Of a stretch of 64,000 nt of DNA, positions 12,027 to 24,400 are shown piece after piece. The DNA is from Paraphysoderma sedebokerense (Eukaryota; Blastocladiomycota; Physodermatomycetes; Physodermatales; Physodermataceae), in assembly GCA_025602915.1 (NCBI GenBank), contig JAHLJZ010000006.1, positions 434,001-498,000 of the forward strand, written 5' to 3'. The notes under the pieces are model-generated. The model was not told the DNA's origin. It saw nothing but the letters and a program-made list of their open reading frames with translations, and ran no database searches. The translations under genes were made by a program, and so were the position numbers. Numbering within the stretch: the first letter of the stretch is position 1; each line of letters starts with the position of its first letter.

Positions 12027-15000
12027 ATGAGGGTGAATGACATATTATGTACTATTATATTCTACGTCCTTCTATCATCTCTGCATGCTTCAAAGAAGGA
12101 AGAGAGTTGTTCAGTTCCGCCGCCCAATGACTTTTACGATTTATTCACTTGCCGGCTCTACAGTGAAGGGCAATATGTAATTGACAAAGATCCGACGGAC
12201 CCAATTCGTACGAAGATTGAAAAATTCATTACCAAAGCGTCCATTATTTATGTTTCGACTTCCGCATCAAACCAGGAAGGCTCCACCACCACTACTTTAA
12301 TTTCTCGTTCAATACTACCGTCAGACCTTGTGTCGACGCCATCTTCAATAGATATGTTACCAGATACTGCCACATTATCTACGAAATCGTCAGTATATAG
12401 CGACGTCAACGATAGACTTCCTAAATCAGCCAACTCATCCGATAAAGGTTCAATCAACGCGACCCGAACGTCAGAAGCACTAATCGAGTCCACTAAAGAA
12501 GCGTCGAAATCCTCATTGTCACATTCATCTTCATCTCATGCTGGCGAGTCGGGTATCAAGTCCACGACGATACCATCGATAGCCTCAACTAGTGCCCAAA
12601 CTGCCAAGAAAACTCCAATATCAGATACATTGGACCTTGCCATCCCATCCCGACCTAGTTTTGACGATTCTTTTCTAGACTGGAGGTATCCCGATTTGGA
12701 CGAACAGATACTGCATCTCGAAGTAGGCGATAATACATTTGACTCGCAATCCGATTCTCGACATTTCCCTTCATTCGAAGAATGGCGAAAGAATGCATTG
12801 TTGAAGGAAGGGCAGGCCGCGGAAGGTATTTATTGGCATAAAAAGAGGACCAACAAACCTGATGCAGAGTCTATATTGAGTAATTTAGAAGATGTGGGCG
12901 TGGACACTGCTGACGTTCTTGAAGGCCAGCATTACAATTCTTTGCCGGAAGAAGTCACGGGTCCCGAAATCTTGGTGAAAGAAAAACCTAATGCGTCTAG
13001 TGCTTCTTCAACCCCAATCTCTGATCCTCGAGATTCCAAAGACCGATTTAATTATGCTTCTTTTGATTGCGCAGCTACGGTGATGGCTGCCAATACGGAA
13101 GCCAAAGGCGCAACAGCTATATTAATGGAAAGTAAAGATCAGTATATGTTGAATATCTGCTCTGCGAATAAGTACGTTATAGTCGAACTATGTGACGAGA
13201 TTCTAGTGGATACCGTCGCTCTTGCAAATTACGAATTCTTTGCATCCACGTTTAAGGATTTTAGGGTGTACGTGTCTGATAGGTATCCGCCAAAAGGCGA
13301 TGGATGGAAACTTTTGGGTGAATTTCATGGGAAAAATACAAGAGATTTGCAGGTAATTTGTTTTTGTTGTCAACGAATGTAAGCAGATTATACTAAGAAG
13401 CATCCGCGCCACAGACATTTCGTATTGACCGACCTTCTATATGGGCTCGCTACATCAAAATAGAATTCCTTAATCATTATGGAGAGGAATATTACTGCCC
13501 AGTCAGTCTATTGAGAGTGCATGGAACAACAATGATGGAAGAATACCGACGAGAGGAAGAAAGTCGTGCCAACCGTGGTGCTCCTATTTCCATTCTCGTC
13601 GGTGAAGCGCAATCATCCGCTGTTCATACACCAATTAGCGATCTCTCCGTGGCTGTTTCTCATACTTCCAGTTTTGCACAAAACGCAACCCCGAGGACAG
13701 ATAATTATCCGGCATACGTAACCTCCACTCCATCCTCGTCTCTGTCATCAACTCCATCACCTATTCAAAAATTCCCGACGATTGTATCTACCCACCAAAC
13801 ACATCCATCCCCAACAGATGCCATTCTCTACAAGTCGTCTGCCACTACCTCGTCCATCTCAGCGACTACGGGGTTGCCATCTGCCACCTCCGAATTCACT
13901 GATAGAGAACAAGGAAAGGAGACATCCATGCTGAAAGCTTTTTCGGTATACCCCTCATCAGCACGTCCTGACACACCAGTACCAACTCCTGCAGCCTCAT
14001 CTCCGGCTTCCCCCGCTGCCACCGTATCTGCGCCGCCAAAACTCGCTCCACCCGATTCACCATCCAACTCTGAATCTACATCCAGTTCCCAGGAAAACAT
14101 TTTCAAAACTATCACTAAACGCCTCAATAATCTAGAGTTTAATGCAACCTTGTCGGTACGGTACCTTGAAGAACAAGCTAAAGCGTTGAGCGAGTTGATG
14201 AAGAAAATGGAGGTGACTCATCAGCAAAGGTTGACGAACGTGGTAATGGCATTAAATAAAGGAATCTTGAAAAAGTTTAAAACCGTGGTAAGTGCATTTC
14301 ATTTATTTTTGACATCATTTAAATTGCTTAATTGAAATATTTGGATGTAGCTGCAAGATTACGAGTCTTTGCGATCCACCGTGCGATCCGAGATGCAATA
14401 TCAGCGAGAAACCATTAACCTCGAGTTACAAGAAACAAGAGCTAGGATCAACGTATTGTACGACGAGGTATTTCCACCTTCATTCCTACTTGCGTTGGAG
14501 TTTAAGCTTACCATAGTCCGTCTTTTTACACTGAAGATTCAACAACGAAAGCGATGGGAAACTTTGCAATTCATGCTCTTGTTCTTTGCACTATTTGGGC
14601 AATGGATGAAATCTGGAATCAAAGCATTCTGGAAGTATACCGTCGGACATAAGATAAAGTCTGTGCCTTCCTCTAATGAACTGAAGAAAAGTGCACCAAT
14701 TGACGGGTAAGGCAGATCATTTTTTATTTGCGGTTATATTCATCCTTTTGGAGTACTTTTCACCATGACGAATCATATCACTGTATTTTAACCTGCCAAT
14801 CCTTAGTACTCGTGCACTTTCGCGTTCTGAACCGGTTTTATCGACTAATTCCATCCCCATCACTGCACTGCATTCTCAGTTGTTTGTGAAATCGCAACCC
14901 GAAGGATTGCACCGTTCACATTTAAACTCTTCCAATAAATCTACATTACAATCAAATAACCGTTCTTCAAGCAAAAATCTCAGTACAGCGACATTATCAT

Positions 15001-15554
15001 CCAAACGATCCAAGAAACGGAAAAATAAAGGAAAGAGCAAATCACAGTCGCCAGTTGAAGAAATCAATGTGAGCACTTCTGCGGGTAGTACAACTAACTC
15101 AATATCGCCAATGGTACCGTCGAATTCCTTTGCCGAAACTAATGATCACCGACCCGTAGCGAATGTCGAAGCCGGAAATTCTAGATTGAGTAGCAAAGGG
15201 ATCCTAGCGACGGAAGCGCAAGATAACATATTTCGCCCGCCGAATGTTGGACGAAAAAGGTCGTTGTCAGACTCTACGGCTGTTTTCTCAAAATATGGTG
15301 AAGAAAATGACGACACAGTGGCGGAGGGAGAGTATCAAACGATTATTGAGGAACCGCTCGATCAAGAACAAACATCCAAAATTTATCAGTATCGTATCAT
15401 CATCGACGACAAGGCTGTTGACCCTTTGAGTCAAGCATTGGAAAATAGGACCGAGCCCGCACTGAGGTTGGATACTGATTGCGCAGCGCCAAATGACACT
15501 GAGTGGATTGGTGTTAGGAGGAGGACCAAAAAAGGCGGACCTGGAAAGGGATAA
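12027..15554 (+). CDS. SLP1: SUN-like domain ER membrane protein, SLP1/SUCO family
   Basis: Predicted ER/nuclear-envelope glycoprotein of about 1,080 residues; yeast Slp1 with Emp65 protects soluble ER proteins from degradation. A signal peptide is visible (ILCTIIFYVLLSSLHAS after MRVND). A long Ser/Thr-rich lumenal region follows. The SUN-like domain begins at NYASFDCAATVMAANTEAKG (about 13050) and continues through VIVELCDEILVDTVALANYE, FKDFRVYVSDRYPPK, then after an intron (13353-13415) WARYIKIEFLNHYGEEYYCP and LLRVHGTTMMEEY. Behind it lie another Ser/Thr/Pro-rich stretch, a coiled coil (about 14100-14470) and a hydrophobic helix TLQFMLLFFALFGQWM (about 14560). The cytosolic tail contains a basic SKRSKKRKNKGK block. 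Introns at about 13353-13415, 14287-14350, 14467-14533 and 14708-14806. Domain order matches SLP1. Confidence 0.9.
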
Positions 15555-15813
15555 AGATTTTACAAGCAATAAAAAGTAAATCCTTTTCTATGCCGATAAA
15601 TCGAACATGAATGATGCTTTAATACAATCGGATGCGAAAGGGACCCGTATATTACAATTGTCAATATTAATCATATCAATCCAGCCTGTCCAAAAACAAC
15701 CACTATAGGGCGAGCCCAGTGTGTGGTATTATCGTTGGGTTTGGAAATACCAACTTGACTCATCAATAACCAGTTCTCCAAATCTCTATTGTAGTTACAG
15801 CTACTTTAATCAT

Positions 15814-16518
15814 TTATCCGTAGTTGAGTCTGAAAATATCATTTAGAACCCAGAAGCTGTTGTTTTCTGGGACAAGGTGGAAAATTTGACAAAACGAAAG
15901 GGGGTTGCCTTCATTATCAGTCTGTAAATTTTTCAATATTTTGTGACGGTGCGAGATATAAGAATATTGGCGAATGAATGGAAGCAGTATATAAAAGTCC
16001 GAAGTCATCAGTAAACAATAATTCAATTTGGGATCAAAACAAATAGTCGGACGAGAGAGATTCCGAACTTACGATTAGTTGACCTGTTACGGAGACGATA
16101 ATGGAGCCCATTTGAGGGTGGGATGGTTGGGCATCTACTGTGATGACTTTGTGTTGAATTTTCGTGAAGGGAAGAGACTAGATGTTGATAACAACATGAT
16201 CACAGTCAATGGCCAATGTTCGAACGCAACGCGTTCACAATTCGAGATATCAAATATGGCAACAGACCTGCAGTTTTTCGACGATCTTTGCCACGCCTTG
16301 AATTTGGTTACCTTCGAAGGAGAGCATAGAGTGTTCTTTCTGTCAGGAGTGCAAAGGGGTTAGGAGTTTGTGACGATAGAACGTGATGGAAGGAGATGAG
16401 GCCGAGTGAGGGGCCCGTAGCGTACATATAGACCGGCGAGCTGTGCTCTGTTTGAGTCGAAGGTCTGGTAGTAGAAGTCGACGAAGGAGCGGGAGACTGA
16501 GTTGAAGTCGACGGACAT
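15814..16518 (-). CDS. NTF2: Nuclear transport factor 2 (NTF2)
   Basis: Small homodimer that carries Ran-GDP back into the nucleus through FG nucleoporins. Four exons join in phase: 16426-16518, 16268-16339, 16073-16177 and 15814-15921 (93, 72, 105 and 108 nt), giving 125 residues, the usual length of NTF2. The protein opens [20 protein letters not shown], continues [20 protein letters not shown], then [19 protein letters not shown], and ends [11 protein letters not shown], the hallmark NTF2 C-terminus. The gene is convergent with SLP1 and head-to-head with the SPX-phosphatase gene. An ATCC/GGAT microsatellite sits directly upstream of the ATG. The exon sum and full-length match make this assignment very secure. 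Confidence 0.96.
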
Positions 16519-16999
16519 GGCTGGGGATGGATGGATGGATACTTATGGATAGATGGATGGATGGATGGATGAGGGAATAGGATGGATGGATGGATAAGCG
16601 AACAGCCCGTCGAGCTGGCCCTCGTTCCCTCTTTCGCTGTCGTTCAAGTGCCCTGTGGAGTGTGGACGATGCGATGGTGATGTGTGTATATATAATAGTG
16701 CGAGTGAGTAACGGCATGGGGGGATCCAGTCTTGCTGATATTTGCATCGACAAAGTGCAGACATTGTCCATGTGCGAGTTGGATCGCTCTCTGCATCCAT
16801 CCTGATGAATGCCTGAAATCGAAGAGTCGCGATGATGATCAAATTCCTCTGTCCCGCTTCAAAGTTGAAACCATTCCTTCTCGGTCATCAAGATATCTCA
16901 TCGGTTTTAGTATTTTATCGTAAAGCCCAGGAACGTCTTATTCTTCTACCTGCACTCAATCATCCGTCGTCGCTCATCCATCCTCTACTATCATCAGTA
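16519..16999. promoter_or_regulatory. Divergent promoter of NTF2 and the SPX-phosphatase gene
   Basis: 480 bp between two head-to-head starts. Apart from the microsatellite at 16525-16598 and a TATATATAA stretch near 16687, nothing distinctive was seen. Several overlapping open frames here are low-complexity and are not called. Confidence 0.45.
16525..16598. repeat. (GGAT)n microsatellite in the NTF2 5' region
   Basis: Imperfect tandem GGAT units in three blocks, interrupted by ACTTATGGATA and GAGGGAATA. It lies 7 bp upstream of the NTF2 start codon, so it probably falls within the 5' UTR or core promoter. Confidence 0.85.
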
Positions 17000-19402
17000 A
17001 TGAAGTTTGGAAACCATCTCAATTCGCAAAAATCGACTTATCCGGACGCTTGGAAAAACTCTTTTATCGATTATCTCACGCTCAAGCTATACATCAAGAA
17101 CGAAATTCTCGTTTCTTCCCTTCGATTCGATATTAGACTAACTCCCCACAATTCAACGGATGATTTATCTCCTTTCGCCGGTAATATTGCCTTACAGGCG
17201 TCTCAAAGATTGTCCGGGCTCGCCGACAGAGTACGTAGCTTGACTCATCTACACTATCAGCATGCCTTCCCTTTCTTGCGATGATTTCATTGTCTGACCA
17301 AAAATATAACAACATCCATGCATAGGTCAAGAAATTCTTTGAAATGCTCGATAGTGAAGTGTCGAAATTAACAAAGTTTTACGAAGAACAAGAAGACGCC
17401 ATTGCCCAGGCCGCCTCCGATGCGAACAGTAGCAATTCCACAAATCACCAATCGATTTTGTCTTCAATCGTATTGCTAGAAAAGTTTATTTTACTAAACT
17501 ACACTGGCCTCACAAAAATCCTTAAAAAGTTCGACAAACTCTCGGGCCTCGGCTCGTCTTCTATCAGCGATGCTTACATCTGGCGTCTTACACAGACCAG
17601 GTTTTATAGAGGCGAGACTCTCAGTCTGGTGAAGAAAAACATGATTCATGATTTAGCAGGAATTCAAAGCAATGGAAATACAGAGAACGCAGCCAGTCAG
17701 CCTGCCAACGGCCGTCCTGCTTTGCTTTCCCCCACTCAAAAGAAAATAGGTTCACAGGCGGATCTTTTAGACATTTCGTCCATCCCAACGGAATCATCCT
17801 CCTCATCTTCCGTGCCCCTCCTACGGGAAGGAAAATCACTGACTTCGTGGTTTCCGCCAGCTTCCCTGTTGCCTTCACAACGTATTCTGATCACCTTGTC
17901 CGGCCCTCACGGTACCGACATTCTATCTGCCCTCCTGAGCTGTATTGCTGCATACAATTGCAAAATCGAAGATTTTTCCTTTTCTCGACTTTACCATAAC
18001 GTTACATTTGCCGTGTTGATCAGGTTGTCCTCTGATGTCACCGTAGACATGTTCAAAAAACTGGCCGCCAATGCCAAGAAATGGGAAGCAACTCTTCAGT
18101 TTGAAACATTCATAGATGGGGCCAGCTCATCGCCTACGACACTTCCTGCTTCTCTCGAAGACGCACCTTATTTGAACCGTACAAAATACGCAGCGACAGT
18201 TTTGAATCAAAATGGCCTTACTGCTTCTTTTCTCAACGATTTCACTAGCCTTCTATTACAGTTTAAAGTTTCGGTCGAACGACTGAGTAGAATGAATTCC
18301 GGAGCTGCGCTTTGTTGTGTAGATTATAAATTATCGGTACCGAAAGAGATAGACATCGATGAATTCAGAAAGAGACTGTTTGAAATGAGTGGTCATTACG
18401 GAACAGATGTTAGTTTACAAGAGTTTAATGTGTTTAGACGAAACAAACGTCTGGTTGTGTTTGATATGGATTCGACTTTGATTCAACAAGAGGTGATTGA
18501 TGAAATAGCAAAGTTTGCAGGAGTAGTCGATAAAGTTGCCGTAAGTCCTTCTCATTTTTTAGGGATTTCTCGAAGATGGCACGATTCTTAATATACTATT
18601 TCAATTAGGAAATTACGCACCTTGCTATGGCCGGCGATCTGCCATTCACAGAGTCCCTTCGCCGTCGTGTCGCTTTGTTGAAGGGTACCCCGACCTCCGT
18701 TTTGGATCAAGTTAGGGAAAGATTAACATTCACAGAAGGAGCGAAAATGTTGTGTAGATGTCTGAAAAAACTTGGCTTCAAACTTGCGGTCATTAGCGGT
18801 AATATTTAACAATCACCGCCTTCAATTGAGGTTTTAGTTAACGTTTGATTGCTACGTGTAGGTGGCTTCATGCCTCTGGCCACGTACGTCAAGAACGAAT
18901 TAGGTTTAGATTACGCATTTGCCAATCAGGTTCGGTTTGCTGTACTATTCTGATTTCTGTGATCATCTGCTGACGTATCTTCTGGTTCACCGTATTTAGT
19001 TGAAAACAACACCAGACAATCGCTACTTTACTGGAGAAACTGTCGGACCCATCGTTTCTGGAGAACGAAAAGCCGAGTTGCTAGAAGTGATTGCTCAAGC
19101 TGAATCGATATCTTTAGAGCAAGTCATTGCAATCGGCGATGGTGCTAACGATTTGTGGATGTTAAGTTTGGCCGGCTTAGGTATCGCCTTCAATGCCAAA
19201 CCCAGAGTTCAAGAGAAGGTAAGAACTTTCGGACGCTGTCTTCTTTTGTCAGCACTAGGCTATTCATATTCAACCTATATTAACACACTCTACCTCTCTT
19301 CATTGTTGCCGATAGGCTCGAACTAGGATTAATCAGAAATCTCTAGCCCACGTATTGTATCTATTGGGATACACAGATGAAGATATCCGTGAGCTTATCT
19401 AG
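17000..19402 (+). CDS. SER2: SPX domain fused to ACT-type phosphoserine phosphatase (SerB/Ser2)
   Basis: Last enzyme of serine synthesis (phosphoserine to serine plus phosphate), with an N-terminal SPX domain that in other proteins senses inositol pyrophosphates. Six exons: 17000-17230, 17326-18540, 18609-18798, 18862-18929, 19000-19218 and 19316-19402. They total 2010 nt, exactly 670 codons. SPX (residues 1 to about 155): MKFGNHL start, Y25-x3-K29, and NYTGLTKILKKFDK with K141, K144, K145 and K148 in the K-x2-KK-x2-K spacing of the VTC4 binding site. ACT-like region about 265-445 (RILITLSGPHGTDILSALLS). HAD domain: D457-M-D459-S-T motif I, cap with ITHLAMAGDLPFTESLRRRV, motif II AVISGGF, Lys in SGERKAELLE, and motif IV GDGANDLWML. 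All catalytic motifs are intact. Yeast Ser2 is about 309 residues and lacks SPX. Exon 2 alone spans the SPX end and motif I, so the fusion is not a prediction artefact. Confidence 0.93.
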
Positions 19403-19652
19403 GAAATACCCAAGATGCAATGGATTAATATTTTAAGACCTCATGTATCACATTTGTTGGAATGAAATGGTTAGCAATCTTCAATCTTGTGTGTAACCAA
19501 TGAGTTTGGGCTTTTAATGCAATCATAATGTACAATTTACTGCATTATCTACCAGTATTCACATAATTTTATCATCTAATGTCCAGCCAAATCTTCAATG
19601 ATGTCGTGCTATGATACATAGTTTTATAAATTCCACTCATTTACACCGACAA

Positions 19653-21176
19653 TTAGTTTACTGTTATCTGTTTGATTGACATTTGTTTATTCTCCAAATC
19701 GTCTTGAGTGTCGGTCATTGTGTTTCCCCCTTTTTGGGCTACTTTGCCTATTGGTTTCTCAGTATACTGCGGTTCCGAGACGAGGGTGAAAAGTGTGATC
19801 AGAAACATAATGTTAGTGCAAAATGGGGGTGAACGTTTCACAGAAAAGTGAATACAAACAATTGACCCTTTATCTCGATGAAATTCCAGGTATATAAATC
19901 CACGTTGTCCGTCGAATCTGAACGACGGTTATTAATGTAGAGCAGAAGTCAGTTATTGACTTCGACTATTCACCCTTCCCAATGACACCGACAGTAACAC
20001 AAACCTATTCTTTCGCACTTCCAACCACTGTTTATCTTTAAGTCTTTGCATAATCAATACATTGTCAGCTTCTTGTGTGACTTTTGCGCTCCCCATAATA
20101 CTACTCATATTCAATATTGAATCTTCTGGTTCTTTCTTCGGATGAACGACAATAGTAACATGGGTATTATATTTTGTTGCGAATGAACGTAATTCATGTA
20201 ACACTATTTCTTGATGATCCCAGCGTTCGATACCCCGAGATTGGTTTGATAACATGAATTGTAGATTGTCAACGATGACGTGCTCGATTGAGTGTGACTC
20301 GTGAGCAGCCCGGAGAGTGGAAAGAACAAGATCTATGGTAGTGCTACCATGAAATGGCATAAAGTAAAGAGGTAACTGAACCAATGGGGTTAGGAATTTC
20401 AAGCATGCTTAGAGAACTCTGAACTAAAAGACACAGAATTATACCTGATTTAACTCATTCGCACATTCTTTGAAATAAGGTTCATCATAGTGCCTCATAA
20501 AATCATGTTGTCCATACTGGCAAACCATTTTTTTCAATAACCTGACATTAGATATTTCAAAACTTCCCCATAAAGTCCTACACCATAAAAATCAATGAGC
20601 CCACTGTTCCCGCTCAAGATTATCAATTCAACAGAAAAAAGAGAGCAGAAAAACATACTTGACACCTTGCATTGCAAAATCCAATGACAATTGAGATAAA
20701 AATGTAGTTTTCCCACTCCCAGTTGGACCAGTTAACACCGTCAGTTCACCTTTTCGATGACCCTTCAAGATCTCATTAAATGTCGGAAACTCTTCACTTT
20801 GGACTCCAGCAACTTTGGGACCATTTTTAAATTCGTATTCTACATCTTCGAAAAGATCAGTCATAGTGGTTAACAATTTCTGCTGAGAAAGTTGCGACGA
20901 CGTCTGCGAAGGCGATAACGATGAGTTGAAAGATTGTTCATTGGATTTCAAGTAGGGATTCGACAATTTGGAGGAAGAGGTCGGGTAGGAATTATTATAT
21001 TTCTTTGGTTGGGAATCAATGATTTTTACAGAACTTGAGTATCGGCGAGATACTAAATTCAGCAAAGTAGGCCGCCATCGAAGTGTGAACGGAATGTGGA
21101 TAGGAGCTACCGGGTGGACATTAGACAGGGCCGGAATGGATGAACTGGTTATCCGGTTTCGAGCAGCAATGAACAT
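19653..21176 (-). CDS. TWNK: Twinkle-like mitochondrial DNA helicase lacking the primase region
   Basis: SF4 (DnaB-like) replicative helicase of mitochondria. The first exon has a basic, Ser/Arg-rich N-terminus resembling a transit peptide (MFIAARNRITSSSIPALS onward) and then goes straight to the helicase: FPTFNEILKGHRKGELTVLT, Walker A GPTGSGKTTF, and SLDFAMQGV. The next exons read LWGSFEISNVRLLKKMVCQ, then LYFMPFHGSTTIDLVL, the Walker B region IEHVIVDNLQFML, and VHPKKEPEDSILNMSSIMGS with AKVTQEADNVLIMQRL. After a last intron (about 19897-20006) come RKNRFDGQRGFIYLEFH and a tail ending in QITVN. The animal protein carries an N-terminal zinc/TOPRIM primase-like half, absent here. Introns at about 20590-20658, 20397-20444 and 19897-20006. 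Helicase identity is strong; mitochondrial location is inferred. Confidence 0.88.
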
Positions 21177-21494
21177 GGAATTGACAATCCTCTAGGGAAT
21201 GCAGAATAATCGTGCTTTGAGATTGTAATGAGCAAGATATGGTAAGTTGACGGTGATAGGAACGTCAGGATCCAGTGATCGGGGCAGACACGGGGTTGGC
21301 CTGGCAATGAATCATAATATGGCATTTCAAAGGATAACGGCAGGAGTGACAACCGACAAAAGGGGTATCATCATTCTGTTTGTCGAATGCATAATCTTTG
21401 TACAAAAAAATGTTCTAATCTACATTACATTGCTATCGCTTCAATCAGCATGTGTCATCCGTTCTTCAACATGACGAGTTACTTCGGTTCTCTT
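21177..21494. other. Intergenic region between RIM15 and the Twinkle-like gene
   Basis: Short gap between two minus-strand genes. It holds the RIM15 3' end and the Twinkle-like promoter. No further feature seen. Confidence 0.4.
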
Positions 21495-24400
21495 CTACTT
21501 CTTGAGCAATTTTCCACTCACATATCTCTTCCCCAGATTTCCCCATATTTGTAATTTAGAAACTAAAGTTTCTTTAGTAATGGGTTTAGACACCACATCA
21601 GTGAAATATTGTCTGCCAGAATTGCCAGAAGGATGTTCATATGAGGTGACTGCAATAATGGGGGTATCATTATTAATATTCTCAGTGGATTTGATCATTC
21701 GAGCTGCTGTTTCCCCGTCAACTGAAAAAAAGCAATTTAAAATTGTTATTTGAGTGAACTGAGTACGGCGAAATAAATGGAGTTAGATAGGATACCTATA
21801 GGCATGCGAATGTCCATAAAGATGATATCAAACTTGACATTGCCGGTTGCAGTCCGAATAGCTTCTGCGCCGTTATTGACCGCGACGCATCTGCATCCGG
21901 CTCTTCGAAGCATGGTTTCTAATATTTTACAAGCGATCGGATTGTCATCTAATAAATAAGTTGAGAATAAGTAAGTTACGTCACACTATATGTAAATGAT
22001 GTGCTAAAACTGACCGACGATGAGACAATCCAGTGGTTTATTCATGAGAGCTGATTCTAAAATGGTAGTTTCTTTTTCTTTTCCAATCAAACTCCGCCGA
22101 GCGACACTATCAGCGCTACTAGCACTGATGGTCCTGAGCCGTGAAGGTAAACTGTTTCGTCTGCTTCCAGCCCCGGATTCTTCGTCTTGTATTAATTTAA
22201 CACTTGTTGTCCGCTCTGCCACCGAAGCCGAGAATGGAACACGGCTCAAGGTCGGGCTAAGTGCCAATGGACTGGCAGGACTTCCGGGTATTGATGCTGG
22301 GGAATCGGTATTGATTAAACGACGACTGACGATGGAAGTGGATGAGGAGCGAAGTCGGCCTTTACTAGGGGTAGGCAGATTAACATGATGGGAAGGTGGT
22401 AAGTGTGGAAGAAGACGTGGTGACAATGTTTCATTATCGGATTCTGAAAATGATGACGACGTAGGAGATCCAGCAGCACTCAGGGACTGCAATTCAGACC
22501 TGATCTTTTTAGCGATATTTTCATTTGCCTTTTCCAGTAGTGGTAGATTCTTATAAGTAAACGTGCCAAAGTCAGGGACTGGCGAATTCGTTCCATCTCT
22601 GGTGCGGTCTTCTGTACGCTTCGAATCCGGACTTTCTACTAACTGACGACTGTTCTCCACTTTTGCCACGTCGCTGACATCTTCACCTTCGATGTCATTC
22701 AGCATTTTCATGTTCACACCTCTAGAATCAAAATAATCTGTATCTTCTACACTGGCAGGATTGGGTATAAAAGCAGCATCTTCAGATAGCAGAGTATCCC
22801 AATTTAAATCGGCGAAGAAAGGATGCGATTTTACTTCCGCGGCACCTTTACTTCCCAGGCGCTTACTAGGATCAGGAGTAAGCAGCTTCTCAATGAGATC
22901 TTTCGCTTCCACAGATATCGGTACATTTGGTGGATAAGTAATATTCCGCGCCAAAATATTTTCAAACACTTTATCTGGCGCTGCAGCATGGAAGGGAGGG
23001 ACGCCATAAATGAACTCATACAAAATCGCACCGACAGCCCACTAATGAGAGTGTAAACATGTAAGAGTCAGTAACAAAAGTGTACAGAATCTAAATCATT
23101 GAAACATACCCAATCGACCATCGCATCGTCTTGACCAGTTCCTAGAATACTCTCTGGCGCCAAATAATCCGGGGTCCCTACAATTTTCCTTTCTTCGTCC
23201 CGATCTCTCATGTAACCGTTCCCATTATCGTCTAATCTATCAAGCCACGACGAATCCGTAGAGATGGTACTACAAATTGAGCTTCGCCTAGAATGATTCA
23301 TGAGTACTGAATTGATAAAAGATGTGTTTTCGCGTCGAGTAGCACTGTGTGGAGTAGTAGGCGGCCCTAAAGACAGCGACAGATTTTCGGAGGTAGGGGT
23401 CAAAGGAGGGGTAGAGCTGTGCTGAGGTTGTGAAGAACGATTCGTGGACGTTGAGGATGTTGATAGATGGAGAGTAGGGGAATTGGTTTGAACAATTTGG
23501 GACGTTATGGACGACGCAATGGAGGACGGTAACCCAATCGATTCGCCTTGCGCTCGTCGACCGAGAAATCCGATTCGTGAAAGACCGAAGTCGGTCAATT
23601 TGAGGTGTCCTTTTGAATCAATCAGGAAATTATCTGGTTTCAGATCCCTGATTAAAAATATTAGTACATGTCCAGACGAGAACGACAATAAAGCGATGGC
23701 AAACCTGTGAACAGTCCCTCTCGCATGCAGGTAATCTAATCCTAGTATAACTTCTGCAATATAAGCTCTAGCCCAATCCTCCGGCAACCCGCCCAGAGCT
23801 TTAATTAAAGCAGCGCAGTCACCTCCATTTAAATACTCCATCACAAGGTATAAATTATCCTTGCTTTGAAAGGAGTAATACAATTTAGCAACGTGCGGGT
23901 TCTCATTTTGCATCATCAATATCATTCTCTCTGCTTTCACATTCGTGACTTGATTTTTTTGAACCATATCAGACTTCTTCAAAACTTTAATAGCATAATA
24001 ATCTCCAGTTACTTTCTTCTTTGCGAGAAAAACGGAACCAAATGCACCTTTGGAGATGGGTTTAATGATGTCAAAGTCACGAATGCTAGGGGAAGCGATT
24101 CTGGGTGAGGAGAGGGGTGAACCGATACCAGGTGACAGCGGAGGAAAATAATGGCCGGAATTACGAGAATTGGAGTGACTTGATGATCCAGAAGAAGGAG
24201 ATGGAATTGCTATGTGTACAGGCTGAAGTCTGTTGGGATTAATGGTGATGCGAGGGGGTGGATCCTTTCGACGGGTCTTTCGAGTATCCACCGACGAAGT
24301 CGGCGACGCATCTTCCGGGTTATTGGAAGAGTCTTTCGATTCAAATGACGATGAACTGACGTTTAATTTTTCTCGACTTAAATCAGGAGTAACTGTGGAT

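Noticed and set aside
16343-16842. Overlapping open frames upstream of NTF2
   Set aside because: They read through the GGAT repeat and overlap the NTF2 first exon and intron; composition is repeat-driven.
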